DNA from: Amorphoplanes digitatis
Lineage (GTDB): Bacteria > Actinomycetota > Actinomycetes > Mycobacteriales > Micromonosporaceae
Length of the DNA: 64,000 nucleotides
NCBI RefSeq assembly: GCF_014205335.1
Contig: NZ_JACHNH010000001.1
Location: 4,396,501-4,460,500 of the forward strand
Direction of reading: 5' to 3'
Shown piece after piece: positions 25,175 to 35,200 of the stretch. The position numbers and the translations under genes were made by a program. Position 1 is the first letter of the stretch, and every line of letters begins with the position of its first letter. The notes under the pieces are model-generated. The model was given only the letters and a program-made list of their open reading frames with translations. It had not been told where the DNA came from and ran no database searches.

Positions 25175-26890
25175 TTGTCGTACTTCAAGCGCTTTCGCCG
25201 TACCCCGGCCGAGGGTGCCGGCGCAGGTCGCGGGCGCCGCGTCGCCGCCTGGGTGATCACCGTGCTCGCGGCGGTCCTGGTCTACCTCGCCCTGGTCGTG
25301 CCGGACCAGATCACCCGGCTGCCGGCCGGTTCGTCGATTCCCGCCGCGTTCGTCCGCATCCCGATCGAGGGAATCGTCGCGTTCGCGGTGCTGCTGTTGC
25401 TGCCGGCCCGGGCCCGGGGGATCGTCGCCGGGGTGGCGGGCGCGGTGCTCGGCCTGCTGACCGTGATCAAGATCATCGACATGGGCTTCTTCAACTTCCT
25501 GTCCCGGGCGTTCAACCCGGTGCTGGACTGGCCGCTGTTCGTCGACGGCTACCGCTTCGTCCGGGACACGGTCGGCATGGCCGGCGCGGTCGGCGCGATC
25601 GTCGGCGCGGTGCTGCTGGCCGTGGCGGTGCCGGTGCTGATGACCCTGGCCGTGCGCCGGCTGGCGCGGGTCTCGGCCGCGCACCGGGCCGCCTCCGAGC
25701 GCGGCATCGCCGTGGTCGCGACGGCGTGGCTGGCCACGGTCTTCCTCGGCACCTCGTTCGTGCCCGGGGTGTACGTGGCCTCCGACAGCGCGGCCGACCT
25801 GGCCCGCGACAACGTGCTGAAGGTGCCCGCGGCGATCGAGGACCGCCGTGCCTTCGCCGCCGAGGCCCGCGACGACGCGTTCCGCGAGCTGCCCGGCGAC
25901 CAGCTGCTGACGGGGCTGCGCGGCAAGGACGTGGTGTTCACCTTCATCGAGAGCTACGGGCGTTCGGCGATCGAGGACCCGAAGCTGTCGCAGCGTGTCG
26001 ACGCGGCGCTGGCCGACGGCGACCGCCGGCTGTCCGCCGCCGGCTTCTCCGCCCGCAGCGGCTTCCTGACCTCGCCGACCTCGGGCGGCGGCAGCTGGCT
26101 GGCGCACGCGACGTTCCAGTCCGGCGTGTGGATCGACAACGAGCAGCGCTACCGAAGCCTGGTCTCGGGCGACCGGATGACGTTGACCAGCGCGTTCGGC
26201 AAGTCCGACGCCTGGCAGACCGTCGGCGTCGAGCCCGGGGTGACCTTCGCCTGGCCGGAGGGCCGGTTCTACGGCTTCGACCGGGTCTACGACTCGATGA
26301 CGCTGGGCTATCACGGGCCGTCGTTCAGCTGGGCCACGATGCCGGACCAGTTCACCCTCAAGTCGTTCGCCGACCGGGAGTACACGCGGCCGGGCCGGGG
26401 CCCGCTGATGGCCGAGCTCACGTTCGTGTCGAGCCACACCCCGTGGGCGCCGATCCCCGCGCTGGTCGGCTGGGACGAGGTCGGCGACGGCTCGATCTAC
26501 ACGCAGCAGCAGAAGAGCGCGCAGAAGCCGGGCGAGGTCTGGAAGGACGCCGACCGGGTACGCGCCGAGTACGCCAAGTCCGTGAAGTACTCGATCGACA
26601 GCCTGATCTCCTGGGTGCAGGAGTACGGCGACGACAACCTGGTCCTGGTCTTCCTCGGCGACCACCAGCCCGCCCCGATCGTGGTCGGCGCCACCGCGAG
26701 CCACGACGTGCCGATCTCGATCGTCACCCGCGACCGCAAGGTGCTCGACCGGGTCGCCGGCTGGGGCTGGAGCGACGGGATCCGGCCGGCACCGCAGGCG
26801 CCGGTGTGGCCGATGAACGCCTTCCGCGACCGGTTCCTGACCGCGTTCGGCCCGCAGCAGAACCAGGCCCTGTCACCGCCGCGGCGCTGA
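25175..26890 (+). CDS. Membrane-anchored sulfatase/phosphoethanolamine-transferase-like protein
   Basis: 571 residues. Four or five membrane helices fill residues 25-200. An extracytoplasmic domain of the alkaline-phosphatase superfamily follows: KDVVFTFIESYGRSAI with the metal-binding E and catalytic-region S, ELTFVSSHTPWAP and VFLGDHQPAP with the D-H pair. The layout resembles lipoteichoic-acid-synthase and sulfatase-like membrane enzymes that act on head groups or polymers at the cell surface. The exact substrate is unknown. TTG 25175 follows TAAGGA. Its end overlaps the GlxA gene by 18 bases. Confidence 0.82.
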   Translation: MSYFKRFRRTPAEGAGAGRGRRVAAWVITVLAAVLVYLALVVPDQITRLPAGSSIPAAFVRIPIEGIVAFAVLLLLPARARGIVAGVAGAVLGLLTVIKIIDMGFFNFLSRAFNPVLDWPLFVDGYRFVRDTVGMAGAVGAIVGAVLLAVAVPVLMTLAVRRLARVSAAHRAASERGIAVVATAWLATVFLGTSFVPGVYVASDSAADLARDNVLKVPAAIEDRRAFAAEARDDAFRELPGDQLLTGLRGKDVVFTFIESYGRSAIEDPKLSQRVDAALADGDRRLSAAGFSARSGFLTSPTSGGGSWLAHATFQSGVWIDNEQRYRSLVSGDRMTLTSAFGKSDAWQTVGVEPGVTFAWPEGRFYGFDRVYDSMTLGYHGPSFSWATMPDQFTLKSFADREYTRPGRGPLMAELTFVSSHTPWAPIPALVGWDEVGDGSIYTQQQKSAQKPGEVWKDADRVRAEYAKSVKYSIDSLISWVQEYGDDNLVLVFLGDHQPAPIVVGATASHDVPISIVTRDRKVLDRVAGWGWSDGIRPAPQAPVWPMNAFRDRFLTAFGPQQNQALSPPRR

Positions 26891-27817
26891 CCGCGCGCGG
26901 AACGTGCGCCGGTAGGTGTCCGGGGGCACGCCGACCGTGCGGTGGAAGTGCCGGCGCAGCGTGGCGGCGGTGCCCATGCCGGTGGCCGCGGCGATCGCGT
27001 CGACGCTGTCGTCGGTGGTCTCCAGCAGCTCCTGCGCGTGGCGGATCCGCTGGGTGAGCAGCCACCGCAGCGGGGTGGTGCCGGTGACCGCGCGGAAGTG
27101 GCGGCCCAGGTTGCGTGAGCTCATCCGCGCCTGGCGGGCCAGGTCCTGCACGGTCAGCGGCTGGTCGAGCCGTCCGATCACCCAGGGGAGCAGCGCGGCG
27201 AGCGGGTGGTGGTCCGGCGCGGGCACCGGGGTGGTCACGAACTGCGCCTGCCCGCCGTCGCGGTGCGGCGGCACCACCAGGCGGCGGGCGAGCGTGTTGG
27301 CGATCGACGCGCCGTGGTCGAGGCGGACCAGGTGCAGGCACAGGTCCATGGCGGCGGCCTTGCCGGCGGAGGTGAGCACGCTGCCGTCGTCGACGTAGAG
27401 GACGTCCGGGTCGACGGTGACCCGGGGATGGCGCGCGGCCAGGTCGTGGGTGTGCGCCCAGTGGGTGGTGGCGCGGCGGCCGTCCAGCAGGCCCGCGGCG
27501 GCCAGCACGAACGCGCCGGTGCAGAGCGACGCCACACGCGCGCCGGCCCGATGCGCCGCGCGCACCGCGTCGACCAGGTCGGCCGGCGGAGAGACGTCGA
27601 CGTCGGCCCAGCCCGGGACGATCACGGTGTCGGCGTGCGCGAGCCGGTCGAGCCCGTGCCCGGGCTCGATCCGGAACGCTCCGAGCCGCACCGGGCCCGG
27701 CCCGCAGACCGACAGGGTGTACCACGGGTCCGCCGCGGCGGACCCGAAGACCTCGCAGGCCAGGGCCAGCTCGAACGGCAACATCCCGTCGGTGACGGCC
27801 AGCGCGACAGAGCTCAT
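26873..27817 (-). CDS. GlxA-family regulator (DJ-1/PfpI domain plus AraC helix-turn-helix)
   Basis: 314 residues. Residues 1-170 form a DJ-1/PfpI-like domain with the nucleophile-elbow region RVASLCTGAFVLAAAGLLDG. Residues 210-305 are an AraC-type double helix-turn-helix (LARQARMSSRNLGRHFRAVT, then AAATGMGTAATLRRHFHRTV). Such regulators sense a small molecule and often control an adjacent gene. It is divergent from the NADP-binding protein gene, 98 bases away, with an inverted repeat over its start codon. Confidence 0.93.
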   Translation of the reverse strand: MSSVALAVTDGMLPFELALACEVFGSAAADPWYTLSVCGPGPVRLGAFRIEPGHGLDRLAHADTVIVPGWADVDVSPPADLVDAVRAAHRAGARVASLCTGAFVLAAAGLLDGRRATTHWAHTHDLAARHPRVTVDPDVLYVDDGSVLTSAGKAAAMDLCLHLVRLDHGASIANTLARRLVVPPHRDGGQAQFVTTPVPAPDHHPLAALLPWVIGRLDQPLTVQDLARQARMSSRNLGRHFRAVTGTTPLRWLLTQRIRHAQELLETTDDSVDAIAAATGMGTAATLRRHFHRTVGVPPDTYRRTFRARSAPRR

Positions 27818-27851
27818 GTCCGAAACTGTACGCGTATTGGCGTTCCGGACA
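27817..27851. promoter_or_regulatory. Inverted repeat at the glxA-like start
   Basis: TGTCCGAAAC (27817-27826) and GTTCCGGACA (27842-27851) are inverted and match at 9 of 10 positions, with a 15-base spacer. They span the regulator's start codon and the divergent promoter region, a plausible site for autoregulation and control of the neighbour. Confidence 0.4.
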
Positions 27852-27915
27852 CTCGTCGGCGCCGTCCACTCCCGACAGGATGGTGGCGACGAGGCTTTCG
27901 AGGCGGGGAGAACCC

Positions 27916-28950
27916 ATGTTCACGGTGACGGTGTTCGGCGCGTACGGGCACACCGGGCGCTTCGTGGTGGCGCGGCTGCGGGAGCGCGGGTTGGTCCCGG
28001 TCCTGTCCGGCCGCGACGCCGGCAAGCTGCGCGAACTGGCGTCGGAGTCCGGCCTGGCGGCCCGCCCGGCGTCGGTCGACGACCCGGCCTCGCTGGACCG
28101 CGCCCTGGCCGGCGCGGCGGCCGTGATCAACTGCGCCGGGCCGTTCGCCACGACGGCCGCGCCGGTGATCGAGGCGGCGCTGCGCGCGGGGATCCCGTAC
28201 GTGGACGTGGCGGCCGAGATCGAGGCCAACGCCGACACGTTCGCGCACTTCGCCGGCCGGGCACGCGACGCGGGAGCGCTGATCGTTCCCGCGATGGCCT
28301 TCTTCGGCGGCCTCGGTGACCTGCTGGCCACCGCGGCGCTGGGCGACCTGACGGCGGCCGACGAGGCGCACGTCGCGTACGGGCTGAGCGGCTGGCACCC
28401 CACCGCCGGTACCCGCGCGGCGGGCGCGGTCTCCCGCCGGCGGCGCGGCGGCGACCGGGTGGTGTTCACCGGCGGGCGCCTGCGGTACCGCCGGGACCGC
28501 CCGCCGGCCACCCGGTGGTCGTTCCCCGAGCCGATAGGCCCCCGCGACGTGATCGGCGAGTTCACCATGGCCGACGTCGTCACGATCCCCAGCCACCTGG
28601 CCATCCCGGAGGTGCGCACCTACATGACGGTCGAGGCGGCCCGGGAACTGTCCGCGCCGGACACCCCGGCGCCGACCGCGGTCGACGCGCACGGCCGTTC
28701 GGCGCAGACCTTCGTCGTCGACGTCGTCGTGCGCTCCGGCGACACGCGGCGGCGCGCGGTGGCGTCGGGCCGGGACATCTACGCGGTGACCGCGCCGCTG
28801 GCGGTGGAGGCGGTCGAGCGCATCCTCACCGGACGGACCCGTGCGGTCGGGGTCGCCTCCGCGGGCGAGGCCTTCGACGCGCCCGACTTCCTGCGCGCGC
28901 TGTCCCCGCACATCTCCCTCACGATTGACATGCGTACCGTCGGTATGTAA
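27916..28950 (+). CDS. Saccharopine-dehydrogenase-like NAD(P)-binding protein
   Basis: 344 residues. A Rossmann start, VTVFGAYGHTGRFVVARL, binds NAD(P). VINCAGPFATTAAPVIEAAL and YVDVAAEIEANADTF follow the saccharopine dehydrogenase / trans-acting enoyl reductase group. FFGGLGDLLA lies in the catalytic domain. It probably reduces a small molecule or acyl group in the cytoplasm; the substrate is not visible. ATG 27916 has GGGGAG upstream. Its last codons contain the promoter of the next gene. Confidence 0.8.
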   Translation: MFTVTVFGAYGHTGRFVVARLRERGLVPVLSGRDAGKLRELASESGLAARPASVDDPASLDRALAGAAAVINCAGPFATTAAPVIEAALRAGIPYVDVAAEIEANADTFAHFAGRARDAGALIVPAMAFFGGLGDLLATAALGDLTAADEAHVAYGLSGWHPTAGTRAAGAVSRRRRGGDRVVFTGGRLRYRRDRPPATRWSFPEPIGPRDVIGEFTMADVVTIPSHLAIPEVRTYMTVEAARELSAPDTPAPTAVDAHGRSAQTFVVDVVVRSGDTRRRAVASGRDIYAVTAPLAVEAVERILTGRTRAVGVASAGEAFDAPDFLRALSPHISLTIDMRTVGM

Positions 28951-28953
28951 ATC
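28925..28953 (+). promoter_or_regulatory. Exporter promoter with a TetR-type core operator
   Basis: TTGACA (28925-28930) and TAAATC (28948-28953) are separated by 17 bases. Between them lies TACCG-T-CGGTA (28935-28945), a core common in operators of TetR-family repressors. The predicted transcription start is next to the ATG at 28962, so the transcript is probably leaderless. The promoter lies within the last codons of the preceding gene. The TetR gene at 30464 is the likely repressor. Confidence 0.55.
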
Positions 28954-28961
28954 TCGCCACC

Positions 28962-30380
28962 ATGACTGATGCAGAGCGGCCCGGCCTCGTGCTGCTGACC
29001 GCCGCCGGCGCGACCTTCCTGGCATTCCTCGACACCACCGTCGTCAACATCGCCTTCCCGGCCCTGCAACGGGACTTCCCGGACAGCTCCCTCGCGGACC
29101 TGTCCTGGGCGCTCACCGGCTACGGCGTGCTGTTCGCGGCCCTGCTCATCCCGGCCGGCCGGCTCGCCGACGTCACCGGCCGGCGCCGGCTGTTCGGCGC
29201 CTCCGTCCTGGCCTTCGTGCTCACCTCGCTGCTGGTGGCGATCGCGCCGAGCGTGCCGTTCCTGATCGCGGCCCGGGTGCTACAGGGCGCCGCGGCCGCC
29301 GGCATGATCCCGGCGGCGCTCGGCCTGGTCCTGGCCAGCACCCCGCCGGCGCGGCGCACCAACGCGGTCGGCCTCTGGGCCGCCGCCGGCTCGCTGGCCG
29401 CGGCGGCCGGGCCCAGCCTCGGCGGCCTGCTGATCGACGCCTTCGGCTGGCGGGCGGTCTTCCTGATCAACGTCCCGATCGGACTGTCGCTGGTCTACCT
29501 GACCGTCACCCGGCTGCCCGCGGACCGGGACACCGGCCGGCGCCTGCCCGACCTGGCCGGCACCGTGCTGGTCGCCGCCGGCATCGCCCTCGCGGTGCTC
29601 GGCCTGACCCAGGGCAGCGGCTGGGGCTGGGCCGACGCCAGGACCCTTGCCTGCCTGATCGGCGCGGCCGCGCTGCTGCCGCTCGCCCTGTTCCGGTCGA
29701 TGCGGCACCCCGCTCCCGCGATCGAGACGGACCTCTGGCGCAGCCGGGTCTTCTCGGCCGCCGGCCTGGCCTCGCTGACCTTCGGCATGGCGATGTTCGC
29801 GTCCCTGCTGCTCGGCCCGATCTTCCTGACCATGGTCTGGGACTACTCGATCCTCAAGGCCGGCCTGGCGGTCAGCCCGGGCGCGCTCGCCTCCGCGGTC
29901 GCCGCGGTGATCGTCGGCCGGCGGGCGACACCGCGCGGGCAGCGGATCGCGATGATCGTCGCGGCCCTGGTCTTCTCCGGCGTCTGCTACTGGCTGTACG
30001 CGTCGCTGACCGTCGAGCCCCGGTACCTGGCGGTCTTCCTGCCGGCGAACCTGATCTCCGGTGCGGCCGTCGGCGTGGTCATGACCGCGGTCTCGGCCGC
30101 GGCCGCGGCCTCGCTGCCGCCGCAGCGCTTCGCGGGCGGCACCGGCATGGTGATCGCCGCGCGCCAGCTCGGTGGCGCCCTGGGCATCGCGGCCATGGCG
30201 GCCATACTCACCGAGCGGGCGGCCGCCGGGGTCGACGGCCTGCTGGACGTCATGCTGTTCTGCGCCGCCGTCTCGGTGGTCACCGCGGCGACCGGCCTCG
30301 CCCTGTTCGACAAGCCAGCGACCGAGCCGCCGCGCTCGCCCGACCGCGCGGACCGCTCGGCGCGGACGGCCGCCTCCTGA
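28962..30380 (+). CDS. DHA2-family MFS exporter (14 helices)
   Basis: 472 residues. FLDTTVVNIAFPALQRDF in helix 1 and GRLADVTGRRRLFGAS in loop 2-3 are hallmarks of EmrB/QacA-type proton antiporters, and GPSLGGLLIDAFGWRAVFLINVP is the motif C region. It would export drugs or metabolites. A TetR-type operator lies in its promoter and a TetR gene follows, which is the usual arrangement for an inducible efflux pump. Confidence 0.92.
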   Translation: MTDAERPGLVLLTAAGATFLAFLDTTVVNIAFPALQRDFPDSSLADLSWALTGYGVLFAALLIPAGRLADVTGRRRLFGASVLAFVLTSLLVAIAPSVPFLIAARVLQGAAAAGMIPAALGLVLASTPPARRTNAVGLWAAAGSLAAAAGPSLGGLLIDAFGWRAVFLINVPIGLSLVYLTVTRLPADRDTGRRLPDLAGTVLVAAGIALAVLGLTQGSGWGWADARTLACLIGAAALLPLALFRSMRHPAPAIETDLWRSRVFSAAGLASLTFGMAMFASLLLGPIFLTMVWDYSILKAGLAVSPGALASAVAAVIVGRRATPRGQRIAMIVAALVFSGVCYWLYASLTVEPRYLAVFLPANLISGAAVGVVMTAVSAAAAASLPPQRFAGGTGMVIAARQLGGALGIAAMAAILTERAAAGVDGLLDVMLFCAAVSVVTAATGLALFDKPATEPPRSPDRADRSARTAAS

Positions 30381-30383
30381 TCG

Positions 30384-30443
30384 CCGCCGCCGAGGTCACC
30401 GCGCCCGCGCCGGGCCAGCCGGGCGCGGGCGCCTCGGCGGCGG
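30384..30443 (+). terminator. Long GC-rich hairpin after the exporter gene
   Basis: CCGCCGCCGAGG (30384-30395) and CGCCCGCGCC (30402-30411), with a short interruption, pair with 30422-30443 to form about 22 base pairs. The hairpin starts 4 bases beyond the exporter stop and lacks a U-run. It should stop or limit read-through into the TetR gene 21 bases on. Confidence 0.6.
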
Positions 30444-30463
30444 ACGTTGATAACATCGCGCCC

Positions 30464-31078
30464 ATGACCGCGACGGCGGGCGCCACCTCCCGGACCCAGA
30501 AGGAACGCTCCGACGCGACCATCTCGCTGCTGCTGACGGTCGCCCGGGAGATCTTCGGCCGGGACGGCTACGCCGCCACCTCGCTGACGGTCGTCGTCGA
30601 GGAGGCCGGCGTGACCAAGGGCGCGCTCTACCACCACTTCAAGAGCAAGCAGGACCTTTTCCGCGCCGTCTACGAGGCCGAGGGGGAGCGCCTCTCGCGG
30701 ATCGTGACCGGCGCATACCGCGACGAGCCCGACCAGTGGGAGGCGTTCCACAAGGGCGTCGCGGCGTTCCTGGAGGCGCTGCTCGACCCCTGGGCGCAGC
30801 GCATCATGCTGACCGACGCGCCCGGCGCGCTGGGCATGCCGGCGATCTGGGACAACCTGACCACCGGCGGCTTCACCGCGCAGATCCGGCAGGGGCTGGA
30901 ACGCGCCGCCGGCGCGGGCCTGATCTCCCGGGCGCCGACCGCGGCGACCCCGCACCTGATCTACGGCGCGGTCTGCTCCGCCGCGCAGCTGATCGCCCGC
31001 TCGGACGACCAGCGTGCCACCTTCGAGGATTCGGCGGCCGGCCTGCGCCTGATGCTCGACGCCCTGGCCGGCCGCTGA
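30464..31078 (+). CDS. TetR-family transcriptional regulator
   Basis: 204 residues. The N-terminal helix-turn-helix is plain: ISLLLTVAREIFGRDGYAAT, then VEEAGVTKGALYHHFKSKQDLF. The C-terminal ligand-binding region (residues 75-200) is divergent, as usual. It probably represses the MFS exporter gene just upstream through the TACCG-T-CGGTA site at 28935-28945, released by an exported ligand. This assignment is from synteny. The next gene is convergent, 7 bases away. Confidence 0.92.
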   Translation: MTATAGATSRTQKERSDATISLLLTVAREIFGRDGYAATSLTVVVEEAGVTKGALYHHFKSKQDLFRAVYEAEGERLSRIVTGAYRDEPDQWEAFHKGVAAFLEALLDPWAQRIMLTDAPGALGMPAIWDNLTTGGFTAQIRQGLERAAGAGLISRAPTAATPHLIYGAVCSAAQLIARSDDQRATFEDSAAGLRLMLDALAGR

Positions 31079-31085
31079 CGGCGAC

Positions 31086-32123
31086 TCACTGCTCGGTGGC
31101 GACCGCGTCCAGCGCGGGCCAGGTCAGCAGCGCCGAGCCCCAGGTCAGGCCCCCGCCGAACGAGGTGGCCAGCAGCCGGTGCCCGGCACGCAGCAGGCCG
31201 GCGCGGCAGGCGTCGCCCAGCGCCAGCGGAATGGACGCCGCGCCCGTGTTGCCGACCGTGGCGACGTTGCCGATCCGCCGGTCGACATCCACCCCGACCA
31301 GCTCCGCGACCCGGTCCAGGATCCGCTGGTTGGCCTGGTGCGCCACGAACCGATCCAGGTCGGCGACGGTACGCCCGGCGGCCCTGAGCACCCGGAGGCT
31401 GGACTGGGTCATGTGCTCGATCGCCCGGCGGTAGACCTCCTGCCCGCTGACCGACCAGTACAGATCCTCCGGCGCCTCCTTCGCCGACGGCTCCGCGGCC
31501 GCCGCCCGCGCCCGCTGGCGGCTGCCGCCGGACTCGATCCGGATCAGATCCGCGGCGCCGCCGTCGCTGCCCAGGTCGAACGGGCCGATCGCGCCGGGCT
31601 CGTCGGCGGTGCCGGCGCGCAGCACGACCGCGCCGGCACCGTCGCCGAACAGGATCGCGGGCCCGCGGGCCTGCGGCACGTGCTGGAGGAAGTACGAGTT
31701 GGTCTCCGCGCCGATCAGCAGCACCCGCTCGGCGATGCCGGCCGCGATCAGGCCGGCGCAGGCGGCCAGCCCGTAGACGAAGCCGCTGCACACGGCGGCG
31801 AGGTCGAACGCGGCGGCGGGGGCGACCCCGACCCGCCAGGCGACCTCGGGCGCGGTGGCCGGGCTCATCCGGTCCGGCGTGGTGGTCGCCACGACGACCG
31901 CGTCCACGTTGTCCACCTGCGCCGACTTGAGCGCGTTGCGCCCGGCCGTGCTGGCCAGGTCGGCGGTGGTGGTGCCCGGCTCAACCACCCGGCGCTCGGC
32001 GATCCCGGTGCGGCGGCGGATCCAGTCGTCCGTGACCTCGAGCGCCGGCGCCAACTCGGTGTTGGGCACCCGGCGGCTCGGTACCGCCGTGCCGAGTCCT
32101 TCAAGGACGGCGACTCTGCTCAC
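31086..32123 (-). CDS. Beta-ketoacyl-ACP synthase III (KAS III) homologue
   Basis: 345 residues. The catalytic triad is present: Cys112 in AAVCSGFVYGL, His in VAHQANQR and Asn in GNTGAAS. The N-terminus LEGLGTAVPSRRVPN and WIRRRTGIAERR match FabH. It condenses an acyl-CoA with malonyl-ACP to start a fatty-acid or polyketide chain. The GTG at 32123 is chosen because GAGGGAGAG precedes it. It stands alone, without ACP or FabD/F genes beside it, so it may serve a secondary route. Confidence 0.9.
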   Translation of the reverse strand: MSRVAVLEGLGTAVPSRRVPNTELAPALEVTDDWIRRRTGIAERRVVEPGTTTADLASTAGRNALKSAQVDNVDAVVVATTTPDRMSPATAPEVAWRVGVAPAAAFDLAAVCSGFVYGLAACAGLIAAGIAERVLLIGAETNSYFLQHVPQARGPAILFGDGAGAVVLRAGTADEPGAIGPFDLGSDGGAADLIRIESGGSRQRARAAAAEPSAKEAPEDLYWSVSGQEVYRRAIEHMTQSSLRVLRAAGRTVADLDRFVAHQANQRILDRVAELVGVDVDRRIGNVATVGNTGAASIPLALGDACRAGLLRAGHRLLATSFGGGLTWGSALLTWPALDAVATEQ

Positions 32124-32411
32124 GTTCTCTCCCTCTTGGCTGGCGGGTGGCGTTGCGGCCGTTACCAGAATCGTCTCCAACTATCCAAAACCGTCACCGA
32201 TACACACTCTCGGCCCCGTCCCAGTCGGGAAATACACCATTCGGGGCCATCCGGGCCGAACGCGCTCCGACGTCGTCCGGTCATCGCACCCGGACGGTAC
32301 CTGCCGCACGATTGCGGATCGCAGCAGCTCAGTTACCGACTGGTAGGGCGGCCCGCGGCGGTCGCGAAAATACGGATGAGCCGGCGCATCGGCGCTGTTA
32401 GCGTGAATGTC

Positions 32412-32456
32412 ATGGCATCAGGTATCTGGTCGCAGAGGATCCGCACCGCCCGCTGA
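32412..32456 (+). CDS. Candidate 14-residue leader peptide MASGIWSQRIRTAR
   Basis: A short frame lies 100 bases ahead of the ABC-F gene. There is no ribosome site, but a possible -10 (TGTTAG, 32396-32401) would start transcription close to its ATG, so it could be leaderless. An AT-rich patch, GAAAATAC (32366-32373), just upstream of the -35 region resembles the element found at WhiB7-type resistance promoters; this is a weak likeness. Confidence 0.35.
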   Translation: MASGIWSQRIRTAR

Positions 32457-32493
32457 CGGCGGCGCCTGCCCTCTGCTGAACCGCGCTCGCCGT

Positions 32494-32530
32494 CCCGGTC
32501 CCCGCCGGGCGGCCACCCGCTGCTGCCCGG
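32494..32530 (+). promoter_or_regulatory. Possible attenuator with alternative stems before the ABC-F gene
   Basis: CCCGG (32494-32498) can pair with CCGGG (32505-32509). Alternatively CCGGGC (32505-32510) can pair with GCCCGG (32525-32530). The shared middle arm makes the two hairpins exclusive, as in ribosome-mediated attenuation. They lie between the putative leader stop (32454-32456) and the gene's start. No U-run is present, and GC-rich DNA yields such stems by chance. Confidence 0.3.
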
Positions 32531-32556
32531 CTCCACTGCGAGCCGCGGAGTACCTG

Positions 32557-34164
<1,608 letters not shown>

Positions 34165-34183
34165 GTGCCGAACCTGAGGCTCC

Positions 34184-34567
34184 TCAGGCCCGCTCGGCGG
34201 CGCTGCGCTCGACGCAGAACTCGTTGCCCTCGGGGTCGCGCATGGTGACCCAGCCCGTGCCGTCGGGCCTGCGGTGGTCCTCGTACACCGTCGCGCCGGC
34301 CACGAGCAGCCGCTCGACGGTCTCGTCGCGGGTGCCGGTCGCCGGCTGGATGTCCAGGTGGACCCGGTTCTTCGCCGACTTCTCATCCGGTACGCGAATG
34401 AACAGGATCCCTGGCAGGACCGGCTCCGGCGGGAAGATCATCACCTCGTCGTCGCCCTTCTCGGACTCCGCGTCCACCACGTAGCCGGTGACCACGGCCC
34501 AGAACGTGGCGAGCGCGAACGGGTCGTGCGCGTCGAAGGTGATATGCCGAACAGGATTCACGAACAT
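34184..34567 (-). CDS. VOC (glyoxalase-like) domain protein
   Basis: About 127 residues. The start MFVNPVRHITFDAHDPFALATFWAVVTG is the glyoxalase-like module. NRVHLDIQPAT and the final DPEGNEFCVERS supply the usual metal-site neighbourhood (His and Glu). Members bind or modify small molecules; the specific role is unknown. It starts at ATG 34567; starts 4 and 6 codons upstream are also open. The UPF0303 gene lies just upstream on the same strand. Confidence 0.85.
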   Translation of the reverse strand: MFVNPVRHITFDAHDPFALATFWAVVTGYVVDAESEKGDDEVMIFPPEPVLPGILFIRVPDEKSAKNRVHLDIQPATGTRDETVERLLVAGATVYEDHRRPDGTGWVTMRDPEGNEFCVERSAAERA

Positions 34568-34585
34568 GGCGGGCAGCATAACCAA

Positions 34586-35053
34586 TCAGAGATCGAGATA
34601 CGCCTCGATCGCCTCCACCACCAGGGCGTGATCGTCGGCCTGCGGAAGCCCCGACACGGTCACCACCCCGACCACACCCACATTGGGTACCCGCACCGGG
34701 AACGCGCCGCCGTGCGCGGCGAAGTCGGCGGGGTCCACACCGTACTTCGCGTCCAGCTCGACACCCTTGGCCGCCAGCCGCCGGCCCACCAGGTACGACG
34801 AGGCCGCGAACCGCTCCACCACCCGCACCTTGCGGGCGATCCAGGCGTCGTTGTCGGCCGTGCTGCCCGGCAGCGCCGCGTGGAACAGCTGCTGGGTGCC
34901 GCGGCGGATGTCCACGGCCACCGGCAGGTCCCGGCTGGTCGCCAGGTCCACCAGCAGGCTGCCCAGATGCCAGGCGTCCGCGTTGTCGAACCGGGCAAAG
35001 GTCAGGCGCCGCTCATGCTCCTCGAGCCGGGCGATCAGATCGTCGTCGGTCAT
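34586..35053 (-). CDS. UPF0303/HbpS-like (GlcG-type) heme-degrading domain protein
   Basis: 155 residues. The layout FARFDNADAWHLGSLLVDLA, ... LPVAVDIRRGTQQLFHAALPG ... GGAFPVRVPNVGVVGVVTVSGLP is that of the UPF0303 group of the GlcG/HbpS fold. HbpS itself binds heme in streptomycetes; for this subgroup the activity is not established. The ATG at 35053 (MTDDDLIARLEEHE) fits the family. It ends 18 bases before the VOC gene's ATG and is probably in one transcript with it. Confidence 0.8.
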   Translation of the reverse strand: MTDDDLIARLEEHERRLTFARFDNADAWHLGSLLVDLATSRDLPVAVDIRRGTQQLFHAALPGSTADNDAWIARKVRVVERFAASSYLVGRRLAAKGVELDAKYGVDPADFAAHGGAFPVRVPNVGVVGVVTVSGLPQADDHALVVEAIEAYLDL

Positions 35054-35075
35054 GGCGACCATTCTCCGGCAAAGA

Positions 35076-35183
35076 TCAGCCGCGGCCACGGCTACGGCGC
35101 AACCAGATACCCAGAGAGCCCAGGATCACGAACACCGTCGCCGCACAGCACACCGCCTTGAACACCGCTGACACCTCATCCAC
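35076..35183 (-). CDS. Putative small single-pass membrane protein (35 residues)
   Basis: GTG 35183 to TGA 35076. A hydrophobic helix of about 19 residues (AVCCAATVFVILGSLGIWL) is followed by a basic tail, RRSRGRG, which would keep the C-terminus in the cytoplasm. There is no convincing ribosome site. It lies between the UPF0303 gene (downstream, same strand) and the divergent endonuclease-like gene. The helix and charge pattern support it; expression is not shown. Confidence 0.4.
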   Translation of the reverse strand: MDEVSAVFKAVCCAATVFVILGSLGIWLRRSRGRG

Positions 35184-35200
35184 CGCTAGGGTCTTGTTCC

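Noticed and set aside
23714..26704. Open minus-strand frame of almost 1000 codons opposite the chemoreceptor and sulfatase-like genes
   Set aside because: Low-complexity shadow; both plus-strand genes are clear.
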